Below are positions 26,126-35,288 of a DNA stretch of 64,000 nucleotides, in pieces (positions within the stretch are counted from its first letter, which is position 1; each line of letters begins with the position of its first letter). The position numbers and the translations under genes were made by a program. This DNA is from DAISVY01 sp036826635 (GTDB lineage: Bacteria > Zixibacteria > MSB-5A5 > GN15 > FEB-12), in assembly GCA_036826635.1 (NCBI GenBank), contig DAISVY010000002.1, forward strand, positions 186,001-250,000, in the 5' to 3' direction. The notes under the pieces were generated by a model, which was not told the DNA's origin, ran no database searches, and saw nothing but the letters and a program-made list of their open reading frames with translations.

Positions 26126-27610
26126 TTACCTGGCCATCAGCATTATCAGGTTATCTATAGTGGCCGACATAAGAGTGCTGAGCGGTTTGGGGTACAAGCC
26201 GATCCACAACGTGAGCACCATCAGAGGAGCCACCGTGATAATTTCCCGGGCGCTTATTTCCTTCAGACCACCCCATTTCGACATATCGAAACTGCCCAGG
26301 AATACCCGCTGCACCATCCGCAGCATGTAAGCCGCCCCCAGCACCACCCCCAGCACGCAAATACCCACGAGCACTTTGTTCAAAGCGCCGAACGCCCCGA
26401 TGAAAATCATGAACTCGGAAACGAACCCGGACATGCCCGGCAGGCCCAGCGCAGCCATCGAGAAAAACACCATGATGCTGCTGTAAATCGGAAGCCTGGC
26501 GCCCAGACCGCCAAACGCGGCGATTTCACGCGTGTGCGCCCGATCATACAAAACACCTACCAGAAGGAACAGGGCACCCGTAATAAGTCCGTGGGAAATC
26601 ATCTGAAACATGCACCCGGCAATAGCCTGAGCCGACGACACGGCCGCCAGGGCCAGCATGCAGTAACCCATGTGTGAAACCGAGGAATAAGCCACCAGCT
26701 TTTTCAGGTCCTTTTGAGCCATCGACACCAACGCCCCATAGATGATCCCTATCGCCCCCAGCACCGCTATCCAGAACGACAACGAGCGCAACGCCTCGGG
26801 AAACATCGGCCAGCTTATCCTCAGCATGGCGTAGGTTCCCATTTTCAGCAACACACCCGCCAGAATGACCGACACCGCAGTCGGTGCCTCCACGTGAGCA
26901 TCGGGCAACCACGTATGGAACGGCCACACCGGCACTTTGATGGCGAAGGCGATAAAGAAGAAAACAAAACAGACCATCTGCAAAGTGTACGGCAGACTGG
27001 AACCGGATTCGATCAGGGTCAGCATGTTCAACGTGTGCGGCTCACTGGTGAAATACAATATCAGAATCGACACCAGCATAAAGACCGAGCCGAACAAAGT
27101 ATAGAGAAAGAACTTGATAGCGGCATACTCTCTGCGCGGTCCGCCCCAGACACCGATCAGGAAATACATCGGCACCAGCATGACTTCCCAGAAAACATAG
27201 AACAAAAAGAAGTCCAGCGAGACAAACACACCCATCATGCCGGTCTCCAGAAGCAGGAAGAACGCAAAGTACTCTTTGACCCGCTCCTGAATGTTGAACG
27301 ACGCCACGATGGAAACACAGCTCAGCAAACCGGTAAGAAACAGCAACGGCACGGAGATACCGTCGGCACCGAGGAAATACTGTATGTTAAGCGTCGGTAT
27401 CCACTCGTACGGCCCCTCGACATAGGCCATGCCGGCAGAGAAGGAAAAATTGAAGAAGTAGTCCCAGACCAGCCAGGCGGTTTGTATCATGGGAATGCCG
27501 CTGAAAACAGTTGCGGTCCAGCGAATGGCCCGCTTGCTCTCTTTCGGCAGCAGCATCACCACTATCATCCCGATCAAAGGAATGAATATCAGAGTGCTTA
27601 GTATGCCCAT
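26126..27610 (-). CDS. nuoM: NADH-quinone oxidoreductase subunit M
   Basis: 494-residue antiporter-like subunit. Visible are the glutamate of the proton path in FLFYVFWEVMLVPMYFLIGV, the lysine helix in FAIKVPVWPFHTWLPDAHVE and the DLKKLVAYSSVSHMG motif. It provides one of the proton-pumping channels in the membrane arm. Encoded between nuoL and nuoN with short gaps (28 and 5 bp). Confidence 0.97.
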   Translation of the reverse strand: MGILSTLIFIPLIGMIVVMLLPKESKRAIRWTATVFSGIPMIQTAWLVWDYFFNFSFSAGMAYVEGPYEWIPTLNIQYFLGADGISVPLLFLTGLLSCVSIVASFNIQERVKEYFAFFLLLETGMMGVFVSLDFFLFYVFWEVMLVPMYFLIGVWGGPRREYAAIKFFLYTLFGSVFMLVSILILYFTSEPHTLNMLTLIESGSSLPYTLQMVCFVFFFIAFAIKVPVWPFHTWLPDAHVEAPTAVSVILAGVLLKMGTYAMLRISWPMFPEALRSLSFWIAVLGAIGIIYGALVSMAQKDLKKLVAYSSVSHMGYCMLALAAVSSAQAIAGCMFQMISHGLITGALFLLVGVLYDRAHTREIAAFGGLGARLPIYSSIMVFFSMAALGLPGMSGFVSEFMIFIGAFGALNKVLVGICVLGVVLGAAYMLRMVQRVFLGSFDMSKWGGLKEISAREIITVAPLMVLTLWIGLYPKPLSTLMSATIDNLIMLMAR

Positions 27611-27638
27611 ACTATGTGCAAACCTCCAGCATCAGGAC

Positions 27639-29723
27639 TCAATTATCACTTTCAACAGCATCTGGACCGGAACTCTCCGTACCCGATTCCTTCACGCGAA
27701 GCGACAGCAGAATCACACCGGCCAAAAATATACCGGTCAGAACCGGCCAGCGACCGGCCATCATCTCCAACTCGAATTTCATAACGGCCAGCACGATCAC
27801 GGCGAGCAATATAAACAGAGCGTAGAATTGCACCCGGCCAGTTTGCATGAAACGAAGCAGAGCCGACCCCTGACGCACCAGCCAACCGGCCCCGTTCACC
27901 GCCCCGTCGATAATCCGGGTATCGAACCACTGCTTCATACGCGACCACAGAATGGTTGCCGTCCCGGTACCGTTGACCAGACCGTCGATCACGCGGTTAT
28001 CGAATTTCCACATAAAACCGGCCAGAGCCAGACTCGGCCGGATAATGATCAGATCGTACAATTCATCGAGATAATACTTGTTGTACAACAGCGTATAGAC
28101 CGGTCGGAACCGCTCGGCGAGTCGGTCGGCGGAGATGCTCTTGCGGTAGTACATCAGATACGCCAGTGTAATCCCCGACAACGCCACGATCGTGGAAACA
28201 AGCATCAGAATATAGTTAGGGTACGCATGATGAATCTCGCCGTGGAAAACAAACGACGAATAGCCGTGGTGCAGCCATGGCAGAGCCACCCAACCGGCAC
28301 ACACCGAGAGCACGGCCAGCACGACCAGCGGATAAGTCATAACTCTGGGTGATTCGTGAGCGTGTTCAAAGCGGCATTCGTCTCTGGGTTTATCAAAGAA
28401 CGTCAGGAAACACAACCGCCACATGTAAAAAGCGGTCATGAAGGCCACCAGCAGAGTAAGAATCATGAAAATCGGATGGTGCTGAGTAGCGGCCACAATC
28501 TCGTCTTTGGACCAAAACCCCGAGAGCGGGAAAATACCGGCGATAGACAGCGATGCCACCATGAAGGTGACACTGGTAATTTTCATTTTCCGCCACAGCC
28601 CGCCCATCTCCCGAATGTCGTTGGTATGCACGGCGTGGATGACCGACCCGGCGCCAAGGAAAAGCAACCCCTTGAAGAAAGCGTGCGTCATCAAATGCAG
28701 CGTTCCGGCTACGTACCCGGCCGAATGATGCCCCAGGGCCACGTCGTGACCATACAAACCGAGAGCCATTATCATATAACCGAGCTGACTGACCGTCGAG
28801 TAAGCCAGCACCCGCTTGATATCGTTTTGTACCAGTGCAATCGTGGCGGCCAGAAGAGAAGTGGTGATTCCGATGATCGCAACGACCATTGAGGCGTCGG
28901 CCGAACCGACAAACACGTTCATGGTACGGGCCACCAGATAGACACCCGCGGCAACCATGGTCGCGGCATGGATCAGCGCCGAGACGGGCGTCGGACCTTC
29001 CATCGCGTCCGGCAACCAGACATGCAGAGGAAACTGGGCCGATTTGCCGACCGCACCGCAGAAGATGAAGACAGCCGTGGCCGTAAGAACCCCGGCGGGG
29101 ATTACTCCCGCCCCCACTTTGGCGAACACCTCGCCATAGTTGAACGTCCCACAATAGGTCGCTATCAGCAACAAACCGACAATAAACCCCAAATCACCTA
29201 TGCGAGTCGTTATGAAAGCCTTCTTGCCGGCGTCGGCGGCTACTTTCTTTTCGAACCAGAAACCGATCAACAGGTAGCTGGTAAGCCCGACCAGTTCCCA
29301 GAATATGAAAATCATGAAAAAGTTGTTGGCCAGCACCAGTCCCAGCATGGAAAAACAGAACAGCGAAAGGTAAGCGAAGAAACGCGAGAAGCGCGGATCG
29401 TCCTTCATATACCCCGCTGAATATATCTGAACACAACTGCCGACGATCGTCACCACCATGAGCATGACGGCGGTGAGCGGATCGACCAAAATGCCGACCT
29501 CGAAATTGAGAGAGGCAAACGACGTTATGTAGGCATAAGCTTCATATGGTTCACCATGCGAAGTCAGGGTTTCGATCAGAACCAGCACCGACATAACGAA
29601 CGACGCCAGGATCATGGCAATCGAAAAACCGGCCGAGAGAGATTCTTTCCAGCGCAGGAAAAAGATAATGACTACAAACGCCAGAAGCGGCAGCAGGGGA
29701 ATCAAATATGCCATTTCAGTCAT
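27639..29723 (-). CDS. nuoL: NADH-quinone oxidoreductase subunit L
   Basis: 694 residues, full length for NuoL: an N-terminal antiporter-like domain (FFMIFIFWELVGLTSYLLIG; AVGKSAQFPLHVWLPDAMEG; NDIKRVLAYSTVSQLGYM) and a long C-terminal extension with the lateral amphipathic helix near 520-600 (YNKYYLDELYDLIIIRPSLA). It ends with a hydrophobic anchor and an acidic tail. The ATG is at 29723, nine bases after nuoK. Confidence 0.97.
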   Translation of the reverse strand: MTEMAYLIPLLPLLAFVVIIFFLRWKESLSAGFSIAMILASFVMSVLVLIETLTSHGEPYEAYAYITSFASLNFEVGILVDPLTAVMLMVVTIVGSCVQIYSAGYMKDDPRFSRFFAYLSLFCFSMLGLVLANNFFMIFIFWELVGLTSYLLIGFWFEKKVAADAGKKAFITTRIGDLGFIVGLLLIATYCGTFNYGEVFAKVGAGVIPAGVLTATAVFIFCGAVGKSAQFPLHVWLPDAMEGPTPVSALIHAATMVAAGVYLVARTMNVFVGSADASMVVAIIGITTSLLAATIALVQNDIKRVLAYSTVSQLGYMIMALGLYGHDVALGHHSAGYVAGTLHLMTHAFFKGLLFLGAGSVIHAVHTNDIREMGGLWRKMKITSVTFMVASLSIAGIFPLSGFWSKDEIVAATQHHPIFMILTLLVAFMTAFYMWRLCFLTFFDKPRDECRFEHAHESPRVMTYPLVVLAVLSVCAGWVALPWLHHGYSSFVFHGEIHHAYPNYILMLVSTIVALSGITLAYLMYYRKSISADRLAERFRPVYTLLYNKYYLDELYDLIIIRPSLALAGFMWKFDNRVIDGLVNGTGTATILWSRMKQWFDTRIIDGAVNGAGWLVRQGSALLRFMQTGRVQFYALFILLAVIVLAVMKFELEMMAGRWPVLTGIFLAGVILLSLRVKESGTESSGPDAVESDN

Positions 29724-29732
29724 CGCATATCC

Positions 29733-30032
29733 CTACCATTTCATGACACTGTACCGGTCGGTGTCGATACCCCGCCAGTTGCGATAAATCAACAGGACAA
29801 TAGCCAGACCGACCACGGCCTCGGCCGCCGCAATAACAACCACGAAAATAGCGAACATCTGCCCGACCAGACCCTCGGACAAAACGAATCGATTGAACGT
29901 CACCAGATTTATATTGGCCGCGTTGAACATCAACTCCAGAGACATGAGAACACCAATGGTGTTACGGCGCGTTATCACTCCGAAAAGTCCGATCGCGAAG
30001 AGAATAGCCGCCAGCATCAAATAGTAATACAT
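29733..30032 (-). CDS. nuoK: NADH-quinone oxidoreductase subunit K
   Basis: 99 residues, three transmembrane helices. The conserved glutamates of the proton path are in GVLMSLELMFNAANINLVTF and VVVIAAAEAVVGLAIVLLIY. The ATG at 30032 forms a TGATG junction with the nuoJ stop and has GGAG eight bases before it; a GTG one codon earlier (30035) is possible but less likely. Confidence 0.96.
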   Translation of the reverse strand: MYYYLMLAAILFAIGLFGVITRRNTIGVLMSLELMFNAANINLVTFNRFVLSEGLVGQMFAIFVVVIAAAEAVVGLAIVLLIYRNWRGIDTDRYSVMKW

Positions 30033-30544
30033 CACGCTTTCTCCCGCACGGCCATGACGATAGCCCCGATCATCGCCGCCAGCAAAACAACCGACACAAC
30101 TTCGAACGGCAGCATAAACTCGGTCATGAGCATCTTACCGATAATCAGAACATTCTCAGCGGGCAGCGCCTCACGGGCAAGATTCCACACGTGCGAACCG
30201 GTAATCAGCCCGAACGCACCGATTACGAACACGAGACATCCGAAAAAAGCTACCGCGGCATTCCGAGTGGTCTGGACAATCCTGCGATCAGCCAGATTGT
30301 CGGTCAGCATAATTGCAAAAATCATCAGAACGGCCACGGCCCCGACATATATCAACACCTGGGCCGCAGCCAGAAACTCGGCGTGGAGCAAAATGTAAAT
30401 CCCGGCCACACCGGACAGACATAAAATCAGAAATATGGCACAGTGAAAGATGTTCCGCAGCGAGACTACCATGAACCCGGAAACCAGCACTACGGCCGAC
30501 AACAGCCAAAAAGCAATTCCCACCGAACCGTGATCAACCATCAT
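30032..30544 (-). CDS. nuoJ: NADH-quinone oxidoreductase subunit J
   Basis: 170 residues, five transmembrane helices; the third carries the typical FLAAAQVLIYVGAVAVLMIF segment, which is the pi-bulge helix of the E-channel in solved complexes. The ATG overlaps the nuoI stop (ATGA) and its stop overlaps the nuoK start (TGATG), so I-J-K are coupled. Confidence 0.96.
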   Translation of the reverse strand: MMVDHGSVGIAFWLLSAVVLVSGFMVVSLRNIFHCAIFLILCLSGVAGIYILLHAEFLAAAQVLIYVGAVAVLMIFAIMLTDNLADRRIVQTTRNAAVAFFGCLVFVIGAFGLITGSHVWNLAREALPAENVLIIGKMLMTEFMLPFEVVSVVLLAAMIGAIVMAVREKA

Positions 30545-31068
30545 TGACCCTCTTCCCCACTCTTATCGGGGTTATTCGTTTTCGGTCCCGTGTCGGGCCC
30601 GGTCCCACCGGTCGGCTTTTTCCTGCGCGTATCGACATAGTCAACATCGCGGCCCATGGCCTGTAGTTTATCCTTGTCCCACACCAGGTCAGCTTTATTA
30701 ACAGTGGAGAACTCGTACTTAGGCGCCAGCTTAATAGCGCAGAAATTACAAGCCTCCTCGCACAAACCACAGAAACAGCAGATGCCGTGATTGACTTCGA
30801 ACTTTTCCAAACGGCGTTTCTTGTCCTCGCCGCGGGGCGCCTCGATAGTGATAGCCGCCGTAGGGCAAGCCCGCATACACAACATGCAGGCCGTACAGTT
30901 GAGTTCGCCCGTTTCCTTGTCCGAAAGCAGCACCACGATGCCGCGCGAGCGTTCCGGCATCTCCCAGCGCTCCTCGGGGTACTGGATAGTGATTGCATGC
31001 CGACCCAGGTGCTTGCTCGTTATGCCCAGACCGCGAAGCAGTTCTCTGATGTCGCTGAAAACACGCAT
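30541..31068 (-). CDS. nuoI: NADH-quinone oxidoreductase subunit I (two 4Fe-4S)
   Basis: About 175 residues. Carries the N6a and N6b clusters: CTACMLCMRACP and CCFCGLCEEACN (the usual proline after the last cysteine of the second motif is Asn, with an extra Cys three residues on). The ATG at 31068 was chosen because it lies 17 bases after the nuoH stop and follows GGTGGGATGA; an upstream start would overlap nuoH by about 30 bp. The C-terminal ~30 residues are a low-complexity polar tail (RRKKPTGGTGPDTGPKTNNP) not needed for the fold. Confidence 0.95.
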   Translation of the reverse strand: MRVFSDIRELLRGLGITSKHLGRHAITIQYPEERWEMPERSRGIVVLLSDKETGELNCTACMLCMRACPTAAITIEAPRGEDKKRRLEKFEVNHGICCFCGLCEEACNFCAIKLAPKYEFSTVNKADLVWDKDKLQAMGRDVDYVDTRRKKPTGGTGPDTGPKTNNPDKSGEEGQ

Positions 31069-31085
31069 GGTTAAATCATCCCACC

Positions 31086-32153
31086 CTACCAGTACCACCC
31101 GGCATATTTCATCCAACCGGCGATTACGATATTGGCGAAAGTAACCGGCACGAGAAATTTCCAGGCGAACTCCATCAACTGATCGACTCTGAGACGCGGA
31201 TAGGTCCAGCGAAACAGCATCAGCAACAAGACCACACCCAGCGTCTTGACAAGAAACCAGACCCAGGACGGCAGGAACGGTCCGTTCCAGCCACCCAGAA
31301 ACAACGTCGTGGCAATCGCCGAAACCGTGAACATGTTTACGAACTCGGCCAGGAAGAACATGGCGAACTTCATACCCGAATACTCCACGTTGAACCCGGC
31401 CACGAGTTCCTGCTCGGCCTCGGGGATGTCAAAAGGGGTACGGTTGGCTTCGGCCGTGGCCGCCGTGATATACGTCAAAAAGGCGATGATACCGAAAGGC
31501 GGCCGGAAAATGAACCAGTTGAAAATGAAATTCCCCTCTTGCGATTCGACTATCTTCACCATCGACAGCGAACCGGCAAAAAGTATCACGGTCAGGACCG
31601 AGGCCACCATGGGGACTTCGTAACTCACGGCCTGAGCCGCCGAACGCATACCGCCGAGCAGGGCATACTTGTTGTTGGATCCCCACCCGGCCATGAGCAG
31701 AGATATCACCGTAAACGTGGTCACGGCCAGAACGTAAAGAATACCGATATTGAGATCGGCGACGATCAGCCCCTTGCCGAACGGAATAACCACGTATGCC
31801 ATAAAAGCGGCCACGAAACAAACCACCGGCGCCCAGAAGAAAACGATCCGGTCGCGGCTGTCCACGAGGACATCCTCTTTCTGCAACAGCTTGAGAGCAT
31901 CAAGCACGGTCTGGTACCAGCCATGCCAGCCGTGGCGCATCGGACCGAACCGTTGCTGAACATGAGCCGAAATTTTTCTCTCCCACCACACCAGGAACAA
32001 AGCCAGCAGACACAACACACCGAAAACCACCCCGGACAGAACGGTGTAGGTGATAATTTGCACCCATACCGGGGGAAGGCCGGTGTCGACCAGACGGGCA
32101 TGCAGCCATCGGAAGATATCAATCAACTCCAGTGAGACCATCACCAACGGCAT
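31086..32153 (-). CDS. nuoH: NADH-quinone oxidoreductase subunit H
   Basis: 355 residues, eight transmembrane helices. It forms the quinone tunnel with NuoB and NuoD. Typical motifs: ERKISAHVQQRFGPMRHGWH on the first loop, AEANRTPFDIPEAEQELVAG and FNVEYSGMKFAMFFLAEFVN, and RWTYPRLRVDQLMEFAWKFL. The ATG shares one base with the nuoD stop (TGATG), so the two are coupled. Confidence 0.97.
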   Translation of the reverse strand: MPLVMVSLELIDIFRWLHARLVDTGLPPVWVQIITYTVLSGVVFGVLCLLALFLVWWERKISAHVQQRFGPMRHGWHGWYQTVLDALKLLQKEDVLVDSRDRIVFFWAPVVCFVAAFMAYVVIPFGKGLIVADLNIGILYVLAVTTFTVISLLMAGWGSNNKYALLGGMRSAAQAVSYEVPMVASVLTVILFAGSLSMVKIVESQEGNFIFNWFIFRPPFGIIAFLTYITAATAEANRTPFDIPEAEQELVAGFNVEYSGMKFAMFFLAEFVNMFTVSAIATTLFLGGWNGPFLPSWVWFLVKTLGVVLLLMLFRWTYPRLRVDQLMEFAWKFLVPVTFANIVIAGWMKYAGWYW

Positions 32154-33262
32154 CAGCGGTCAACCTCCGGCATGATGATATCGAAAGTCGCGAATATAGC
32201 CACCAGATCGGCTATCAGATAGTCCCGGCCACGCACGATTTCGGGCAGAAATTGCAACTGATTGTAGGACCCGCCACGCAGTTTCACCCGAAGCGGTTTC
32301 CTGCCGCCGTCGGACTGGATATACACACCCATCTCACCACGCGAATTCTCGATCCGCGTGTACAACTCGCCGGCGGGAGGTTTGAAATTGGGCGACATTT
32401 TGGTCCTGATCTCTCCCCCGGGAAGGCCGTCGAGAGCCTGATTGATAATCCGAATCGACTGCCTGATCTCATCCAGACGCAGCAGATATCGGTCGTAATT
32501 GTCGCCGTGTTCCCGCGTGGGGATATCGAAATCGAACCGGTCGTATATCGAATACGGATCATCGCGGCGCAAATCGTGTTCGACCCCCGAGGCCCGCAGC
32601 ACCGGACCGGAGACACCCCAAGCGATGGCCTGTTCCGGCGCGGCTACCCCGATACCTTTGGTGCGCGCCAGCCAGATCGGATTCTGATTGAGAAGCCCCT
32701 CGTAATCGCTCAACTTGTCGCCGATGATTTTCACGGCCTCGCGACATTTCGGAACAAACTCGTCCGGGATGTCTTTCGAAACCCCGCCGACACGAATATA
32801 GTTGTAGGTCAGTCGTTGACCACAGGTCATTTCGAACAGATCAATGATCAATTCACGTTCGCGCAGGCCATACAGGAATGGGGTCAGAGCGCCCACATCC
32901 ATGGCCGTGGTACCGTAGAACAAAAGATGCGAGGCCATGCGATTCAGTTCGAGCATGATAACCCGAAGATATTCGGCTCGCTCCGGCACCTCGATACCGG
33001 CCAGCCGTTCGACCGCCTGAGAGAACACCTGGTTGGTAGACATGGAAGTGACGTATTCGAAGCGATCCATCAGGGGAATACACTGCGCGTAGGTACGGTT
33101 CTCACATATTTTCTCGATAGCCCGATGAAGGTAACCGATCACCGGTCTGACATCCACCACCTGTTCTCCGTCCATATCAAGAACCAGCCGACAGACCCCG
33201 TGAGTCGACGGGTGGTGCGGTCCCATATTGACCGTGAATCGTTCTGTCTGCAACTCGGCCAC
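32153..33262 (-). CDS. nuoD: NADH-quinone oxidoreductase subunit D
   Basis: 369 residues, the [NiFe]-hydrogenase-large-subunit-like quinone-binding subunit. The N-terminal MGPHHPSTHGVCRLVLDMDG holds the quinone-site histidine. Other family motifs are GYLHRAIEKICENRTYAQCI, GPVLRASGVEHDLRRDDPYS and the C-terminal FATFDIIMPEVDR. As usual for NuoD, the nickel-ligand cysteines of hydrogenases are absent. The start is GTG at 33262, two bases after the nuoC stop. NuoC and NuoD are separate, not fused. Confidence 0.97.
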   Translation of the reverse strand: MAELQTERFTVNMGPHHPSTHGVCRLVLDMDGEQVVDVRPVIGYLHRAIEKICENRTYAQCIPLMDRFEYVTSMSTNQVFSQAVERLAGIEVPERAEYLRVIMLELNRMASHLLFYGTTAMDVGALTPFLYGLRERELIIDLFEMTCGQRLTYNYIRVGGVSKDIPDEFVPKCREAVKIIGDKLSDYEGLLNQNPIWLARTKGIGVAAPEQAIAWGVSGPVLRASGVEHDLRRDDPYSIYDRFDFDIPTREHGDNYDRYLLRLDEIRQSIRIINQALDGLPGGEIRTKMSPNFKPPAGELYTRIENSRGEMGVYIQSDGGRKPLRVKLRGGSYNQLQFLPEIVRGRDYLIADLVAIFATFDIIMPEVDR

Positions 33263-33264
33263 GC

Positions 33265-33735
33265 CTACCTCTCCGGCATCCGCTTAAAATCCGGAGCGTC
33301 CCAGTCTTTGCGCATGGGGTAACCCTGATCCCAATCGTCGGGAAGAAGGAACCTGGTCAGATCGTCATGATTGCGCACATCGATGCCGTAAAGCTCCCAA
33401 ATCTCACGTTCGTACCATCGTGCTCCCGGCCAGACCTCCTGTACCGAAGCGATACCGCTGTTCTCGTATGGCAGGGGAAATTTCAGGTCAAGCCGGGTCT
33501 TGTTGCGCACCGAAGCAAGGGAATACACTATCTCAAATCGTTCACCGGTATCGACCGCACTGATACAGCAAAGATAATCAAAAGCCAGAGCATGATCGTC
33601 ACGCAGAGCGGTGAACACCGCCACCATACGTTCGGGGGCGACCTGATACATGGGATCGGACCGTCCGGTGTCCAGCGGTTTCAGATCATCGGCGAAGTGA
33701 TCGGCCAGGTATGCCCCCAGTTGTTCGTTGGTCAT
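33265..33735 (-). CDS. nuoC: NadH-quinone oxidoreductase subunit C
   Basis: 156 residues of the 30-kDa subunit, which braces the connecting module. The signature is ASVQEVWPGARWYEREIWEL followed by YGIDVRNHDDLTRFLLPDDW and GYPMRKDW. The ATG at 33735 follows the nuoB stop by one base. Confidence 0.96.
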   Translation of the reverse strand: MTNEQLGAYLADHFADDLKPLDTGRSDPMYQVAPERMVAVFTALRDDHALAFDYLCCISAVDTGERFEIVYSLASVRNKTRLDLKFPLPYENSGIASVQEVWPGARWYEREIWELYGIDVRNHDDLTRFLLPDDWDQGYPMRKDWDAPDFKRMPER

Positions 33736-33736
33736 A

Positions 33737-34249
33737 TCACTTTTCCTGCCAGTCGCTCAGTTTTTGCTTTTTGATCTTTTCCTGAAGGGTCAGACAACCT
33801 TCGAGAAGCGATTCCGGACGCGGCGGACAACCGGGGATATAAACGTCCACCGGCACAATGTGATCGATGCCCTTCTCCACGGCATAGCTGTCATAATAGA
33901 ACGGGCCGCCCGATACGGTACAACCGCCCATGGCGATAACATAACGCGGCTCGGCCATTTGATCGTAAAGCCGGCGAAGACGCGGGGCCATTTTTTTGGT
34001 AATGGTACCGGCAGCGATAATGACGTCCGATTGCCGGGGCGAAGCTCTGAAGATCATACCGAGGCGGTCGAAATCGTAGCGCGAAGCGCCGGTGCACATC
34101 AGTTCAATAGCACAGCAGGCCGTACCGAAAAGCAGATACCAGAGAGATTTCGCCTGCGATTGATGCAGAATCATCTCTACCGAACTGAGAACAAAACCAC
34201 CTCCGGGGAAACTCTCGGCATACACGGGGAGTTTCTTGATTATACCCAC
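33737..34249 (-). CDS. nuoB: NADH-quinone oxidoreductase subunit B (N2 cluster)
   Basis: 170 residues. Ligands of cluster N2 are visible: the tandem cysteines in GTACCAIELMC, GGCTVSGGPFY and PGCPPRPESLLEG. It passes electrons to quinone at the NuoD interface. The start is GTG at 34249, preceded by GGGAG at eight bases and overlapping the nuoA end by ten bases. Confidence 0.97.
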   Translation of the reverse strand: MGIIKKLPVYAESFPGGGFVLSSVEMILHQSQAKSLWYLLFGTACCAIELMCTGASRYDFDRLGMIFRASPRQSDVIIAAGTITKKMAPRLRRLYDQMAEPRYVIAMGGCTVSGGPFYYDSYAVEKGIDHIVPVDVYIPGCPPRPESLLEGCLTLQEKIKKQKLSDWQEK

Positions 34250-34593
34250 TTAAGCACTCCCTTTTTCCAGGCGTAGAACAAACCGAAAAAGAGAATAGCT
34301 ATAAAGACAACCATCTCAACCAGTGCGAACAGCCCGAGTTGACCGAAAGCTACCGCCCACGGGAAGAGGAATATCACCTCCACATCGAAAATTACGAATA
34401 TCAACGCGAAGATGTAAAAGCGATTGTTGAATTTTATCCAGGACGAACCGACGGGTTCTTCGGCACATTCGTAATTGACACCCTTGGCCGGGTAAGGATG
34501 GTGGGGTCGCAACAACCGAGAAAAGAAAAAGGTAAACAGAACCGCCACGGCTCCGACGATGGCGAAAATCAATACCGCTAAATACTCAGACAC
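34240..34593 (-). CDS. nuoA: NADH-quinone oxidoreductase subunit A
   Basis: 117 residues, three transmembrane helices; conserved cytoplasmic-loop motif YECAEEPVGSSWIKFNNRFY, then IFDVEVIFLFPWAVAF. First gene of the nuo operon; starts at GTG 34593 after AGGTAGGGTGG. The upstream 188 bp must hold the operon promoter. Confidence 0.96.
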   Translation of the reverse strand: MSEYLAVLIFAIVGAVAVLFTFFFSRLLRPHHPYPAKGVNYECAEEPVGSSWIKFNNRFYIFALIFVIFDVEVIFLFPWAVAFGQLGLFALVEMVVFIAILFFGLFYAWKKGVLKWV

Positions 34594-34663
34594 GCCACCC
34601 TACCTTTACCTTTCGCTTTCTTCCCGGAAGAAACACGTCCCCGCATTCTCGACAAGGCAAAAA

Positions 34664-34697
34664 GATAATCCCCATCCGGCATGTCAAGTTTTTTGAC
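34664..34697 (-). promoter_or_regulatory. Candidate nuo promoter region with dyad
   Basis: On the minus strand TTGACA (plus-strand TGTCAA at 34682-34687) sits in a dyad GTCAA-GTTTT-TTGAC (34683-34697). An AT-rich TATCTT lies about 14 bases downstream, shorter than the ideal 17. It is the only TTGACA in the 188-bp gap before nuoA, so a promoter overlapped by an operator is plausible but unproven. Confidence 0.35.
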
Positions 34698-34781
34698 TTC
34701 CCTTTCGCCGTTTCGCGCAACGTCACGCCCGTAACGTCACTAACCTGTTCGTCGAATGTCGTCAGCGATCACGACGTCGCA

Positions 34782-35165
34782 TTACAGAACGGCGATAGCA
34801 TCGATCTCTATTTTGACATCTTTGGGTAGTCGAGCCGCCTGCAACGTGGCCCGCGCCGGCGGGTCCTGATGGAAATAGGTCGCATACATATCGTTGACGG
34901 CCGCGAAATCCCGCATGTCGGCCAGGTAAATGGTAACCTTGACCACGGCGCCGAGATCCGCCCCGGCCGCGGCCAGCACAGCCCGAAGATTATCCATTAC
35001 CCTCTGCGTTTGCTCGCCGGCATTCTCTCCGACAACTTCGCCGGTATTCGGATCAAGCGGAATCTGACCCGAGCAAAACACCATCGTCTGACCGGATATC
35101 TTAATAGCCTGGGCATAAGGACCCACAGCCGCCGGAGCCCGCTCTGTTTTGACTGTTTCCCTCAT
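34782..35165 (-). CDS. RidA family (enamine/imine deaminase)
   Basis: 127 residues, the normal size. RidA proteins hydrolyse reactive 2-aminoacrylate and related imines released by PLP enzymes. Visible are GPYAQAIKISGQTMVFCSGQ, IPLDPNTGEVV, the DLGAVVKVTIYLADMRDFAA segment and ARATLQAARLPKDVKIEIDA with the substrate-binding arginine. AGGAGG lies close before the ATG at 35165. It stands alone between nuoA and an HD-GYP gene on the same strand. Confidence 0.95.
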   Translation of the reverse strand: MRETVKTERAPAAVGPYAQAIKISGQTMVFCSGQIPLDPNTGEVVGENAGEQTQRVMDNLRAVLAAAGADLGAVVKVTIYLADMRDFAAVNDMYATYFHQDPPARATLQAARLPKDVKIEIDAIAVL

Positions 35166-35288
35166 GTTTCCTCCTGAAAGTTATCAACAAACGCGAATAT
35201 ACGTCCGCCGGAACCCGCTTGACAACGGCATTCTGCGAATCAAACAGCGAGAGAAATCAGGAGATTACAGACCGGAAAAAACGGATGA

